NCBI RefSeq assembly: GCF_024868665.1
Contig: NC_079896.1
Coordinates: forward strand, 26,169,803 to 26,233,802
Direction: 5' to 3'
DNA from: Triplophysa rosa
Lineage: Eukaryota; Chordata; Actinopteri; Cypriniformes; Nemacheilidae
DNA: 64,000 bases
Shown here: piece by piece, positions 14,101 through 27,715 of the stretch
How positions within the stretch are numbered: position 1 is the stretch's first letter
How the letters are laid out: each line of letters starts with the position of its first letter
Notes under the pieces: model-generated
Database searches by the model: none
Seen by the model: only the letters and a program-made list of their open reading frames with translations
What the model was told of the DNA's origin: nothing
Program-made: the position numbers and the translations under genes

Positions 14101-16411
14101 TTAAACTTGTGCCATGAACCAACCTGTGTGCCAAACCGAGAGACATGGCGCTGATCTCTCTGGCGGGCAGACCTGTGATGAGCCCCTCCATCTGATTCCT
14201 GATGCCCCTCATGAGCTCGGCCACAGCGGGACTGTGCACACAGCTCAGGTTCATCTTATCCTGCAGGGGGCGACAGAGAGCGAGTCTGAGCAAAACGAGT
14301 CTCGCAACGGGAGAGAAATATGACGTTCAAATCTATTCAATTATTTCACCAAACACAAGCTCAGATGAGATAGTGACTTGAAAAGCCTCATTATTATTCA
14401 GCAACACGACTCAAAGGTCATCATCATCACCGCTTGGAATGTTTTACTGTTTAAACATCACTGATACAGATTCGTGTGCAATATAGACAGCCCACTGCCC
14501 GTCTGTACCTTGATGACTCCTCCGAGTTTAGCATCGGTGATGGCCAGCTGTTCATGAGCCTCTTTGGCCACAACCTTCTTGAGAATCTTCTTCAGGCTCT
14601 TCCCAAGTTTCCCCTCCACCATCGCCGTGATCGCTTCATTGACATGAGAAGAAACGGACACTTTCAGCTTTAAAAACGCTTTGGGGAATGTTCTTATTGT
14701 CAAAGAAACTTAAACAAATGGTTGTGGTCTCAGCGGTAGTGACGAACGTTGGTGGTTAACTTCATGCTGGAGTCAGAAGCCATGATACATCACAGACACA
14801 CAGCTGATGTGTAAACAACATCGACGGAATAGTTCATGAACATTCATCACTTACATATCCTCATATTAATACAAAACTGTATGCCTTTCTACTCCAGAAC
14901 ACAAAAGATATTGAGCCTCAATTGACTTCCATTGTATGAACACAACCAGCAAGCCATTTCTCAAAATATCTTCTTTTGTGTTCCACAGAGGCAAGAGTCA
15001 CATAGGTTTACAAACACATGAGGGGGAATATAGGATGACTGGATTTTGGGGTGAACTGACCCTTTAAAGGGATACTTTAAGTCTGTCATCATCACCGCCG
15101 AGTTGTTCCAAATCTGTATAAATGTCTTTGTTCTGTTGAACACAGAGAAAGATATTTGGAAGAATGCTTGTAACCAAACAGATCTTTTCCCCCATTGACT
15201 CCCATAGTAGGAACAATACTTTATTTTTTGTTCTGTTGAACACAAAAGACATTTTTAAGTCTGAAGCACTTTTGACTACCATTGTATGTTACCTACTACG
15301 GGAGTCAGTGGGTCGAGATCTGTTTGGTTATAAGCATTCTTCCAAATATCTTTCTCTGTGTTCATCAGAACAAAGACATTGAAACAGATCTGGAACAACT
15401 CGGAGGTGAATAAATGATGACAGAATTTTCATTTTTGGATGAAGTATCCCTTCAAGGTAAAAATGTATCAATCCATCATGATACCAACATTACCTGCAAG
15501 AGCTTCTGTGGTGTCCTGGAACTTCTCAAAGTGCTTCAGCTTCACTCTAAAAGAAACGCAAAGGTTTTACCACTAGTGTACAACTAGCAAACACAACACT
15601 GAATGACCAAGAGCATCTTATAAATGTTACACGACTTCTGAAATCATTTGATGAAGTATGCACTTTCAAAGAGACGCAAAATCTCCAGTTATTTGCAGGT
15701 TTACACTGAGCACGAACGCACAAATTCACTTTCTATGTTCATAGAATGTTCATGTGAATTAAACTCACACTTTGTTGGCTTTTTCTGGCGTCTCAAACTC
15801 CTTCCACAGGCTATCCACCTGCTGGAGTTTCTGCTCATCAAGAACCTTCAAAAGCAGAAGAAACACGCGTGTCAGAAAACATGTGAAGGAATAATACACA
15901 CAATTGACGTCTCGTGATCACATCAACCCCTCGGGTCTGAGAGCATGTGGACCAGCTGTGCAAAGCCACGTTTACACATAGCAAATGTTGCTTCTCTTGT
16001 TAAAAACTGAACGAACGCTCAAACCAATGAGCTACAACGACACGACACGTTCACGTCTGATCAATTCTAATGTGGACCCGCAGACGGCGAAGCTTTCTTA
16101 TGTTCCGTTTCAGAAGACACAACGTGGCCAAGGCCCACATGGCTCCCACGTTGCCAAGAAATCCTTAAAACGTTTAAAAACGCTCAACTATTATAGTTAA
16201 GCTGACATAACACATGCAATCACGAAACGATCTGGGAGACTCATGAAGACTTTAATTTGATATCATTGCTAACAGCACCAGCTAGCTAACTGTGCGTGCA
16301 AAAGCATAGACTATAACTTCAAAAAGCCACTGTGCCCATTTTCTTAACATAATAAAAGATGCTTACCTTAAAAATGGCATAGCCGGCGGCGGTTTCAAAC
16401 AACACTAACAT
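11132..16411 (-). CDS. nop58: nop58, box C/D snoRNP core protein
   Basis: Nop58 pairs with Nop56, fibrillarin and 15.5K in box C/D snoRNPs that 2'-O-methylate rRNA in the nucleolus. Fifteen exons join in frame to 553 residues (human 529): 16367-16411, 15769-15845, 15494-15546, 14509-14633, 14124-14260, 13865-13929, 13647-13781, 13052-13197, 12841-12967, 12460-12758, 12185-12246, 11682-11821, 11488-11603, 11256-11336, 11132-11185. The start is [15 protein letters not shown]. Exons 6-8 give the coiled-coil/NOSIC part ([20 protein letters not shown]), and exon 10 the Nop domain signature ([20 protein letters not shown]). The last four exons encode a lysine/glutamate-rich tail with KKKKKK blocks ending KVKDEDE, longer than in human. 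The GTGAGT donor at 15768 is preferred over an earlier GT because only it keeps frame. The introns hold four predicted snoRNAs. Confidence 0.97.
12327..12407 (-). ncRNA. Box C/D snoRNA, SNORD11-like copy 1 (nop58 intron 10)
   Basis: Read on the minus strand there is a terminal stem TCAAGC/GCTTGA, box C GTGATGA (12394-12400) and box D CTGA (12333-12336). The guide GTCACTATCTC just upstream of box D can pair with the conserved 18S segment GAGGUAGUGAC, with one G-U pair. By the box D plus five rule it would methylate the third base (G). Human NOP58 introns host SNORD11, SNORD11B and SNORD70, and SNORD11 is assigned to 18S G509 (from memory). The host strand and intron position fit. Confidence 0.85.
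14006..14077 (-). ncRNA. Box C/D snoRNA, SNORD70-like copy 1 (nop58 intron 5)
   Basis: On the minus strand a GGTC/GACC stem encloses a degenerate box C ATGATTA (14066-14072) and box D CTGA (14010-14013). The guide TTCGTCACTACC pairs perfectly over 12 bases with 18S GGUAGUGACGAA. The fifth base from box D faces the A of GGUA, three bases downstream of the G predicted for the SNORD11-like copies. That matches the known G509/A512 pair of SNORD11 and SNORD70. The imperfect box C lowers confidence. Confidence 0.7.
14356..14436 (-). ncRNA. Box C/D snoRNA, SNORD11-like copy 2 (nop58 intron 4)
   Basis: On the minus strand there is a stem CAAGC/GCTTG, box C GTGATGA (14424-14430), an internal CTGA as a candidate D' box, and box D CTGA (14361-14364). 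It shares AAGTCACTATCTCATCTGAG with the copy in intron 10 while the rest has diverged, so the two are paralogues keeping the same 18S guide. Confidence 0.87.
14723..14800 (-). ncRNA. Box C/D snoRNA, SNORD70-like copy 2 (nop58 intron 3)
   Basis: On the minus strand there is box C GTGATGT (14787-14793), box D CTGA (14730-14733), a candidate D' CTGA in between, and a TGTG/CACA terminal pairing. The guide TTCGTCACTACC is identical to that of the SNORD70-like copy in intron 5. Exact ends are uncertain by a few bases. Confidence 0.75.
14925..15456. mobile_element. Two adjoining GTTCACCC-type MITE copies in nop58 intron 3
   Basis: A fragment ending GGGGTGAACTGACCCTTTAA at about 15066 is followed at once by a second copy, 15063-15456, which ends in CAGAATTTTCATTTTTGGAT and TATCCCTTC. 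The second copy is strongly palindromic (GAAAGATATTTGGAAGAATG and its complement). No coding capacity. Confidence 0.7.
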
Positions 16412-17461
16412 TCTGAAATAGTTGTTACTGCGCTAATTAAAGTTTAACACAGAGCTCTCCACATTGAGAGCTTCCGCCGCAAGAGTTGTGCTCCACGAGG
16501 TGCACATGCGGGCAGTCTGCGCATGCGCTACACTACCAAGAATGCGCGCATGTGCAGGAATCCGCACTGGCGAAATAACTGTTCTTCAGTTTCTATTCTC
16601 CTCGGTTTTACTCGGTGTGTGTGTTGGTTTTGTGTTGAATTTTTACAGTCACACACAGAACAATGTTCATTTGCAGTCGTCAGAAAATGAAAATGCTGTT
16701 TCGTACATTATTTATATATGTGAATAAATGTGACAACTGAACAAGAAATCGTAGCTTTTGGCAAAACACAAGGCACACTGCATTAAGCCGAGTTTTCCAA
16801 CTACATTCTCGGCGAATTCAAATGAAAACCAATAAGAAAGAGCGTAATGGAAAAAGTATCACTGGTCTGCTCAGACTCCACGTTGACTGCTGAATCGTAC
16901 GTCAACGTCACCGCCATATTGGAGAAGCCAAGATTTTTTCATAAACACGTGTGCGGGAACGGAGAAGCTGCGTTTTTTCTGACTAAAAGCACAGTAACGT
17001 TTACATTTCTAATTCATATTCAATGCTTGACAAGTTGAGTTTTTACACATCTTTCTGACTATAAATAATTTCCTCACAATGAATGCGCAACTAGAGACAT
17101 GGCGTTTTTGTACTCCGTGCAGATGTTTAAATTTTTAAAATCTGTTGATAAATGTAAACGATTTTGTGCTCTTTAATCACTAAAACCCACAGCTCCTCCG
17201 TTCACTTGCATGCGTTTAAAGGGCAGTCTTGCCCTTTCCAATATGGCGGCGCCGTTGACCCATCGCAGCAACGGGCCAAAGCGCTCAATGCGGGTAAACG
17301 ACTTTGCGTGGTCGGAAGTCCCGCCCCTTTCCAATGACGTTAGCGGCGCAGTGTTGTGAGTCTGCTGCTAGCAAAACCTGACATTACAGAACATCACACT
17401 TCAATATTTAAACCAAACAAGGTTTCTTTCAATAAACAGGAGCTGCTCGCTGCGAAATATC
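16412..17461. promoter_or_regulatory. Divergent promoter region between nop58 and sumo1
   Basis: nop58 (minus) and sumo1 (plus) start 1,050 bases apart, so the region is likely shared. Two YY1-type motifs stand in opposite orientation: CCAATATGGCGG on the minus strand at 16911-16922 and CCAATATGGCGG on the plus strand at 17238-17249. CG-rich sequence and CCAAT boxes lie between 17238 and 17345. Each motif is placed as expected for transcription away from the centre. Confidence 0.65.
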
Positions 17462-19516
<2,055 letters not shown>

Positions 19517-20548
19517 ACCTTTATTTTCGAGCTCTTTAGTTTTATTTTGTATGTATGACATTTATTTCTTCTGTTTCCTTTTGGTCTCACCGGAGCGGGA
19601 CACAGAAAAACCATCTGGATCAAATCGATATTCGTTCAGGGCGAAGGAATTGGGGGGGATGTTAATAAGTGAGTGGGCAAAGTGTGACGGCTTAATAGAG
19701 AATGTTGGTGCATCCACACCCCTCTTTCATCATCATCTTTCATCGTCTCTTTTGCTCATCCCTGCCCCTGTTTTAAAGGATTCTGGTCATATGCTGCGAG
19801 CTGATTAAAAGTATCTCCCTTTTCTTTTAACTGATGAGTGATCGAAAGCTGTTAAACCCAAACAACAAATCAAGACAAAGTTGTGATGGCATTGTTACGT
19901 GTAACTGGACGTTGATTTTCATCGGAATCTTAGGCATTCATCATCGCTTTGTTTATTTCATTGTTTTTGACTTGTGTCCACAATGTGTCAAAGTGAAGTT
20001 TTATTCTACCGTCAACACATCGGAAAACACAGTATTTTAGAACAAGATGTTTGGAAGTGGCATATTTATGTGAAGTTATTGTCTGTTGATGTTCTAAAAG
20101 TGTCAAATGTTATATCCTCTGATCATACGTGTCTTCAGCAGCTACAGTTCGTTTGCGCTCTGTGAATATCAAGCGAGAGGTCCCTGTATTGTAATTTCTT
20201 TCTTATTTTGGTTTTGCATGTTTTGTCGGCTGTATAAGAATATGTTGTCCCCGCTCTACACGTAGACTTGGATATTTAGCTCTTCTTTCAGTCACAGTAA
20301 TGGACACACGGCACCAAACCTGAACGGTCGTCAGATGAATTATACATGTGTTATTTGATTCTCAGGGGCATACTTCACATGCACAGCAGAAATACAGCAA
20401 CATTGTCACTGTGCATTCGCTCAGATTTACTTCTCAAACACTGTTATTTTTTTTAATTCTGTGCGTGAGAGGAGTGAAATTTGGTCCAGATGGTTTTGTG
20501 GATATAGGAGAATTTTTACTTTGCTTTTGTCTTGTTTTTTTTTTTTTT

Positions 20549-20554
20549 AATAAA
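20549..20554 (+). terminator. Probable sumo1 polyadenylation signal
   Basis: A canonical AATAAA follows a run of T about 1.03 kb after the sumo1 stop codon. It is the first convincing signal on this strand downstream of the gene. Confidence 0.6.
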
Positions 20555-20690
20555 ATGTGTCAAAACAGCACGTGCAGATCTTTTTGGATTATTCCATTCG
20601 TGGACACTAGATGGCAGTCACTCTTAAAGTTACAATGACATGAAACTTGTTGGTCCGTCCCGTCAGTCATCGCACAGGACGCAAAGTCAC

Positions 20691-21447
20691 TTAAAGTGCT
20701 AGTTCACCCAAAATGAAAATTCTGTCATCGTTTTCTCAGCCTCATGTCATTTCATACCTGTATAGAACGTTGTTCTGATGAACACAGAGAAAGATATTTG
20801 GAAGAATGTTAGCAATTTTGAATTCTGTGACATCATTGACTGCCATAGTAGGTAAAATTAAATGGTAGTCAAAGTTGCCCCATGAACTGTTTGTGTTCTG
20901 AAATTCTTCAAAATATCTCACTTTGTGTTCCACGGAACAAAAAAAGGAACATTTTTTTCCTACTATGGTAGTGGATGATGTCACAGAACTGAAAATTGCC
21001 AACATTCTTACAAATATCTTTATTTGTGTTTAACAGAACAAAGACATGTATACAGGATTAAAACAACCTGAGGGTGAGTAAATGATCATTTTTGAGTGAA
21101 CTAACCCTTTAATGGGCAGGTGAACGTTTTTGTTAGTCCACAAAGAAAATGTGCACTTTCACCCAAAAATGAGAATTCTTTCATCATTTACTCACCCTCA
21201 GGTTGTTTTAAACATGTATGACTTTCTTCTGCAGAACGCAAGAGATATTTTGTTTTGAAGAACATTGAAAACCAAACAAAATTAACCCCCATTGACTTTC
21301 ACTGTATGAACACAAAACCACTAAGACATTTCTCAAAATATCTTCTTTTGTGTTCCACGGAAGAAAGAGTCACATAAAGGTTTTGAACAACGTGCTGGGG
21401 AATAAATAATGACAGAATTTGTATTTTCGGGTAAACTATCCCTTTAA
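20691..21447. mobile_element. Two successive GTTCACCC-family MITEs
   Basis: The first copy, 20691-21112, has TTAA at each end, starts AGTGCTAGTTCACCC and ends GTGAACTAACCC. The second, about 21150-21447, starts CACCCAAAAATGAGAATTC and ends AAACTATCCCTTTAA. Neither carries a coding frame of interest. Confidence 0.75.
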
Positions 21448-21819
21448 AAAACGAAGGAGGGTCTCCCTACAAAGTAAAATTGTATTCGAACTGCTCGCTG
21501 AATTCTGCAAAAAATCTGAGAAAGCATTGTGACTATCCATTGCTCTACAGCAACAGCATTTTCCGAAGTGATTACTTCAGGAATCTCAGTGTAATTATGG
21601 GATTGAATTCATCCACTGGCCGATGACAACAGGTGCCAGATCCTGACCTGTACGTGATTACCAAAATGCCTTGTAAATACTTGTGTGTCACCATTCTCCT
21701 TTGACTCCCGCAAATATTTCATCCAAACGGAATAAATCTCCCTGTGATTCAGTGTGTTTGCAGCGCTACAGTGAAAGACACAAATGTTACGAGTCTCGTT
21801 CTGCTGAACGTCAGCGTGG

Positions 21820-21844
21820 AGAGAGAGAGAGAGAGAGAGAGAGG
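21820..21844. repeat. (GA)n microsatellite
   Basis: About eleven GA units, the only notable repeat in the local stretch. Confidence 0.9.
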
Positions 21845-22194
21845 GGATTGTTTATTTGAAGTGTCTGGTGCCAGGAAGGGCCCACTATTACGGCAGGGAA
21901 AAAAGAGACGGCTTTTGTGTATGTGTGTGTCGAGCCGGAGGTCCGAAACATGGTTTGGGAAAAACAGCAGATGGATAAAATGATGCGAGGAATGGAATCG
22001 AGTTCTTGGGAAGAAGGGGAAAACTGTGTGTCAGTGTGATGCTACATGAGCTGTACAAAGACCTTCGGGGATCTTTTTCAAACAAGGTTTTGTTTCCCCC
22101 TTTGAGATTTAGGGATCTTTCAGAGTTTCGCCCTCACATCAAAGCGTTTTCAAGGAGCGTTTGGGGTCTGTATGTGAAAGGCGTGTAAAACCAC

Positions 22195-22353
22195 CCCAGC
22201 TAACAGAACGTTCTATTAACATTCCCTTTAAGTTCCACCAACAATGAAAGAATAACGTTTTGAGAATGTTTAGCAATGACAAGTGATGTTAATAAAACGC
22301 TCTCTTCTAATAACTTTAAGGGAACCTTTAGAGAACGTTCGCTGTTAGCTGGG
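22195..22353. mobile_element. Small MITE with CCCAGCTAACAG ends
   Basis: The terminal inverted repeats are CCCAGCTAACAGAACGTTCT on the left and CCCAGCTAACAGCGAACGTTC (reverse complement) on the right, 159 bases overall. The interior continues partly palindromic. No clear target duplication was found. Confidence 0.75.
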
Positions 22354-25300
22354 ACAGTGAGGGTTTGTGTTTGGCGTTCAGACACGATGCACATCATTAA
22401 CGTGTGTTAACTTACATACTATATGCTAGTTTTTAAGGCTGTAGGGGCCTCTGTTCTAACCGAACCCCAGCGGGACGATCCAGTTTCTGTGCCTGGGATA
22501 CTGCACCTCCAAAAGCCCTAACCACAACCAGATGAGTGGAGGAGGGGCTGGCGTGTGTTTTTAAGGGGGGATGGGGTTTCGGATCACCTATGAGCTCATA
22601 TCTTCAGCCATGTATCCAGATTGAAGACGTGCATTTTTCGAAAGAGGTCACGAGGGGTCAGCGCTGTTATTGACTGTATACGCAAAGAGGGCATTTACAT
22701 AGAAGTCCTAAAGGCACAGCAGGAAAATAATGGGCTGATGGGATAGGTCACCCAAAAATACAAATTCTCTCATTTAGACTCTATCTTCAGCGGAACCCAA
22801 AAGAAGATATTTCGAGAAATGTCTTCAATTGTGTTCTGCAGAAGAAAGAAACTCAGGTTCGGAATGACATGATGAGAAGGTCAGGTCAACCCTGAATTTG
22901 GTCCCGGGGAACATGTAAAATAATAAAACAACATGATCTCTGATCTGTAGACAGACAGGGAGAACAAGAGAAAGCGTAGCGGCTCGATGTAATATTTTGC
23001 CGTGATCTGTACTGCGAGAATCATGGGGGAAATATTAAATATCAGGAAGGAATGTTTCCCTGGGCAACGCCGGCGTCAACTTCCTTTTTATATTTCGGTC
23101 AATGAGAGAGAACAGAATAGACACCAGATACCCACACCATCAGGGATGTGCTGAGACAGCTCTATACACGAATAAACAATGTGAACACCCCGAAAAACAT
23201 CTACTGTAGGTTAAAGCTTTCTTTGTGCGCTGAGTATCGATACAAATTCTGGTAATCGTATCTGTAAACAGACAGTGAAAGCGGTGTGCTGTTACCCTGG
23301 AAAACATGCTGTTTTCAAAGACACCTGGAACACACAATGAGGAACGGTTCCACAGAAATGTGCACAAAAAGATAAATGTACCCGTAGGATTTTGACTGGC
23401 TAACCATAAATCATAAATCGTGAAGGTGTGGCGGTGTTCAGAGGCCCCACGGATTCTTTTGTTAACCACTGTGGGTACGTAAACAGAGACGGCTGAGCTC
23501 GTACATTTTGTGAATTCTTATGTCTGAAATGGACACGTTTACTACGTAGACATTAAAATGACTTTTACTGTAAACAGTGTCGGGTTGTTTATGGACAAAC
23601 CGTTGGATTAAATTATTATTCATTATTGACCCAACCATGTGTTGAAACAGCAGGCCATTGTGCCTAAAATTTTAATTTACTTTTTATTTTTGGAAATTCT
23701 TTCATTTCGTATAGTTACCGCTAAACTCTGAAGATATGCTTCTCATCCCAGGCTTACAGTAACACCAGCAAAGACAAAGGCCATACAATGCCTCTGATAT
23801 TCACAATATACAGTATATATATATAGGTAATTCCATGAAAATGCCAACCCTACTATGAAAAGTAGCACATATATTAACATTTGGTGGTTCAAATACCCCT
23901 CTGATGTCTCTTCAAGTTTTTAAAGCAAGCATTTTTTTTTTTTTTTAAGTGCATGATTTTTCATAGTCAGGTAAGTGTACTTAAGTGCCATTTTCACTTA
24001 AATAGAATAAAAATAAAGTATGTGTCATATGAAGAGGAATCCCTTCTCCATTTGTTGGGTATAATTGCTTCAGATTTGTGCATTCACGATAATCCTACAA
24101 AGTTTTTCGTCTCCCAAAAACGGTGTCCATTTTTTGTCACATCCATAACGCATGTTTATTTCCCCTTTTTTAAAATAGAAAATTTGTCCATAGACTGATT
24201 TTCTCTGATGTTTAAACTCTATCAACAAGAGTTTAGTCAAATATAAACAAATAGTTCAGTATATTGGTAACAAATACACTCTCGGAGCTTTTATGTGTCA
24301 CATCACATCCATAACGCTGGAATTGCTCATATGCAATTTTCAAATAAACAAATGTAACTGAGGCTGTGTTCCAGACACCGCACGGGTCTAGAATATTTCC
24401 CACCTCAAACTCCAAAACAACGTCTGGATTTAGTAACATTGAAAGTATTTATCAACGTCAACAGCTCTGTTCCAGAAATGATTTCTGGGGTTGAGGTGGG
24501 AAATTATAAATCCTGGTAATTGTATCAGTAATAAATAATAAACACAGCAGAATGACCTTATAGGTAAATCTGTTATGTTATAAACGTGTGTGGGCGGTTA
24601 ACACTCATAAAAAAAATTCCATAAACTCAACTGTCTAAGCAAATGATGGACATTTCTTGGCTGCACACACTGTGAAATTTACACTTCACATTCCCGGAGG
24701 CACTTGTGCAAACACATCCAATAACAGACAGACTTGTACCTGCACAAAATAATGGCATTACAGCAGAAAAAAATCGGTGATCTTTATTGTCTATGAATCA
24801 TGAACATTGTGCATAATTTCACTGGGGTCTTTTTGTTGTATCGTGGCTGGTTGACATTATTCGTATCCTGCAATGTTTGGACACCAAACCAACAAGACAG
24901 CCTAGATTCCTGCTTCAGTATACTGTAACCCCCACACAGCACCTCCCAATCGCCCTTACTGAAAAACATCCCCCCATACCCTGACACGGGGCGTTTCCCT
25001 CACCTAAAGAATGAACCGCTATCCGGTTTCTTCAGGAGAGGAAGAGATCTTCTGTTGTCCCAGAGGCAGGGTGTCAAACCTCACACCAACTCTCATGATT
25101 ATATCCTGTTATTCTTCCTTTACTTCTCGCTTTTGTCTGAGCAATGTTTACTCTTTCCTCACTTTGATTCTTTTGTTTTCTTAGCTTTCCTCACTCGGCT
25201 TCATTCTGGAGGCACAACTCAACCACGTACTCGAGACACATGGAGGACTGTTTGTGTAGTAAATGACCCCGCTATCGGCTACTTGCTAACAACTTTTTTA

Positions 25301-26047
25301 GGGGAAACATCAGTCTGTCACCATTTGTGGAAATGAAATCAGGCCAGTCGTTACAAATCTAATCACTTTATTAAGTGAAACTGTGGAAAGGGCCATAAAC
25401 CTGCAATTAATCTGCTTAAATACATCATACATCTTTTGACAGTAATGTGATATTTACAAATAATGAAATCAGGTACCGTTTCCTCCTGTCCACTAAACAT
25501 TTATAAAGCTTTAAAAAATCACTTCATGAGACCTGACTTGGTACGGACAAAATGGATGAATAAGCAACTTGTGACCGAAGAACATTCAATTGAACAAAAA
25601 CCGAAATAAATGGCCATCTGTGCAGAGATGCTAAAATATTTCATCTATGAGAAGAAACCATTCAACAATGGGAATTGATAGTTACTGCAAGGCACAAGAC
25701 TAAATCGCACACATTTTTGGCCGCTGTGGGATGTAAAAAAAAGTCTGTCTTAAACTAAAATAGCAAAACTCAGCACTAACGTTCCACCATGCATAAGAAA
25801 CGGGTAGTAAATCATCATTTACACGAGTTGCACTTCTCAGAAAGGCTTTAAAGACATCTTTTAAAATGTAGTCCATCCGAGAAACGCGTGTTCTTTGGAG
25901 CTGACAAGAATTCTTTTATAAGTGTTGGCAAAATCTGGGCACTTTCATTGGTCATATTTCTTGAATGAGAAAAGCATCACGCTGGGCTCACGCAGCAGTG
26001 TCTTTCACCATCAGCACGTTACAGTTTTTGATCCTTTAAATACCAGT
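22354..26047. other. Gene-free stretch ending in the fzd7 3' UTR
   Basis: A degraded GTTCACCC-type fragment lies at 22745-22885. A repeated phrase CACATCCATAACGC appears near 24143 and 24305 and hints at another old element. The right end is probably the fzd7 3' UTR on the minus strand, with a candidate AATAAA (plus-strand TTTATT at 25367-25372). No other gene was recognised. Confidence 0.45.
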
Positions 26048-27715
26048 TTACACCGTGGTCTCGCCCTGATTGTTGCCAAGACGCTTGTAAAACCTGCGCC
26101 ACGACTGTAGCGTTTTTCCAGACCAGATCCAAAATCCTGATGTGATTCCTACAATCATAGTCATGAGGTACTTGATCATAAACACGGTGAAATCTGGCGT
26201 CATGGGCGCGAAGTTGTTAGGTGGGCACGGAACGGCGAAACGCTTACACGTCTGCATGTGCCAGGTCTTCTCCCACTGCTCACGAAACGCCTGCTCGTAG
26301 AAGTAACACGCGATGACTATGGTGGCCGGGACGGTGTAGAGGACGCTGAAAACGCCAATCCGCACCATGAGCTTCTCCAGTTTCTCCGTCTTGGTTCCGT
26401 CGTGCTTCATGATGGTACGGATTCGGAACAGAGAGACGAATCCGGCCAGTAGGAAGGAGGTTCCGATGAAGAGGTAAACAAACAGAGGGGCAAGAACAAA
26501 TCCACGCAGGGCGTCGACGTTGTAGATGCCAACGTAGCACACACCGGTCAGGAGGTCGCCGTCCACCTGTCCCAAAGCCAGGATGGTGATGGTTTTTATG
26601 GCGGGGACGGCCCACGCAGCCAGGTGGAAATATTGGGAATTGGATTCGATCGCCTCGTGGCCCCATTTCATTCCGGCGGAGAGGAACCAGGTGAGAGACA
26701 GGATGACCCACCAAATGGAGCTGGCCATGCCAAAGAAATACAAAATCATGAAGAGAATGGTGCAGCCTTCTTTTTTCGTCCCCTGTGCCACAGTCCTGTA
26801 CGCGTCATCCTTGAACTTATCGATGCAGACCACTTTGTCCTCCAGAAGGAAGCCGGCGGCGTACGCCAGCGCCACCATGAAGTAACACCCGGAGAGAAAG
26901 ATGATGGGGCGTTCCGGGTAGCAGAAGCGGCGCATGTCCACGAGGTAGGTGAGAACCGTGAACAGAGTACTCACGCAGCACAGGATGGCCCAGATTCCCA
27001 CCCAGAGGCGTCCGAATCGGACCTCCTCCTCCTTGAAGTACATGAGCCCATGCGGCTGCTTGTGCTCGCAGGGGGCGCCGCAGTTTTTCGCACCCAAGAA
27101 CTGGTAGTTGAGGTAGGAAGGAACCGTGAGTTGAAGAGGACAGGCGAACGCCTGACTCGGCCGTTCCGGATTGAAACGCATGGTGAAGGGGTGCGGCAAG
27201 TATGGCGTGGGGTCCGTCGTCGGGACGCCAGGGTCCGACTTGTTCTGTCCCACGCAGATATCTCCGCCGTGCACCGGGAAGTTCTCACAGTGAAGGCGCT
27301 CCGGCCACTGGAAGCCGAATTTGTTCATGAGCGCCTCGCATCCTTGTCTGGCGCGCTCGCACAGTGACCGGCAGGGCGGGATGGCCTGTTCTAGAACCGT
27401 GCACACTGGCGCGTACATGGAACAGAGGAAGAACTTCAAATCCGGAGAACACTGAACTTTGACCAGCGGGTAAAACTGGTGCACCTCCAGTCCTGCGTCC
27501 TCCTGGTTGGTGTGTCCCAGGAGGTTTGGCATGATGGTCTGGTTATACTGGATGTCCGTGCACAGAGGGATGGATATGGGCTGGCAGAAGCCGTGCTCGG
27601 GGACGGAGATGCCCTTCTCTCCGTGATACTGGCCGCAGCACAGCAACAAAAGCGCGCAGACGAACGCGCAGCGCGCCACCGCAGCGCACGGCGCGCCTCC
27701 CCGCACCGCCATCAT
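26048..27715 (-). CDS. fzd7: fzd7, Frizzled-7 Wnt receptor
   Basis: Frizzled-7 is a seven-pass plasma-membrane receptor for Wnt ligands, signalling through Dishevelled. One exon encodes 555 residues from the first of two adjacent ATG codons (MMAVRGG, 27715). The open frame extends further upstream, but those codons precede the signal peptide and resemble no Frizzled. In order there is a hydrophobic signal peptide (VCALLLLCC), [20 protein letters not shown] opening the cysteine-rich domain (about residues 30-155), a variable linker, seven membrane segments starting near [20 protein letters not shown], the Dishevelled-binding KTLQSW motif after the last segment, and a C-terminal ETTV PDZ ligand. 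N-glycosylation sites NQT and NKS are visible. Human FZD7 has 574 residues; the shorter linker explains the difference. Intron-free structure is normal for this gene. Confidence 0.98.
   Translation of the reverse strand: MMAVRGGAPCAAVARCAFVCALLLLCCGQYHGEKGISVPEHGFCQPISIPLCTDIQYNQTIMPNLLGHTNQEDAGLEVHQFYPLVKVQCSPDLKFFLCSMYAPVCTVLEQAIPPCRSLCERARQGCEALMNKFGFQWPERLHCENFPVHGGDICVGQNKSDPGVPTTDPTPYLPHPFTMRFNPERPSQAFACPLQLTVPSYLNYQFLGAKNCGAPCEHKQPHGLMYFKEEEVRFGRLWVGIWAILCCVSTLFTVLTYLVDMRRFCYPERPIIFLSGCYFMVALAYAAGFLLEDKVVCIDKFKDDAYRTVAQGTKKEGCTILFMILYFFGMASSIWWVILSLTWFLSAGMKWGHEAIESNSQYFHLAAWAVPAIKTITILALGQVDGDLLTGVCYVGIYNVDALRGFVLAPLFVYLFIGTSFLLAGFVSLFRIRTIMKHDGTKTEKLEKLMVRIGVFSVLYTVPATIVIACYFYEQAFREQWEKTWHMQTCKRFAVPCPPNNFAPMTPDFTVFMIKYLMTMIVGITSGFWIWSGKTLQSWRRFYKRLGNNQGETTV

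Noticed and set aside
26624..27367. A 247-codon open frame on the plus strand
   Set aside because: It is the antisense of the fzd7 coding exon, whose GC-rich codons keep the opposite strand open. The product resembles nothing.
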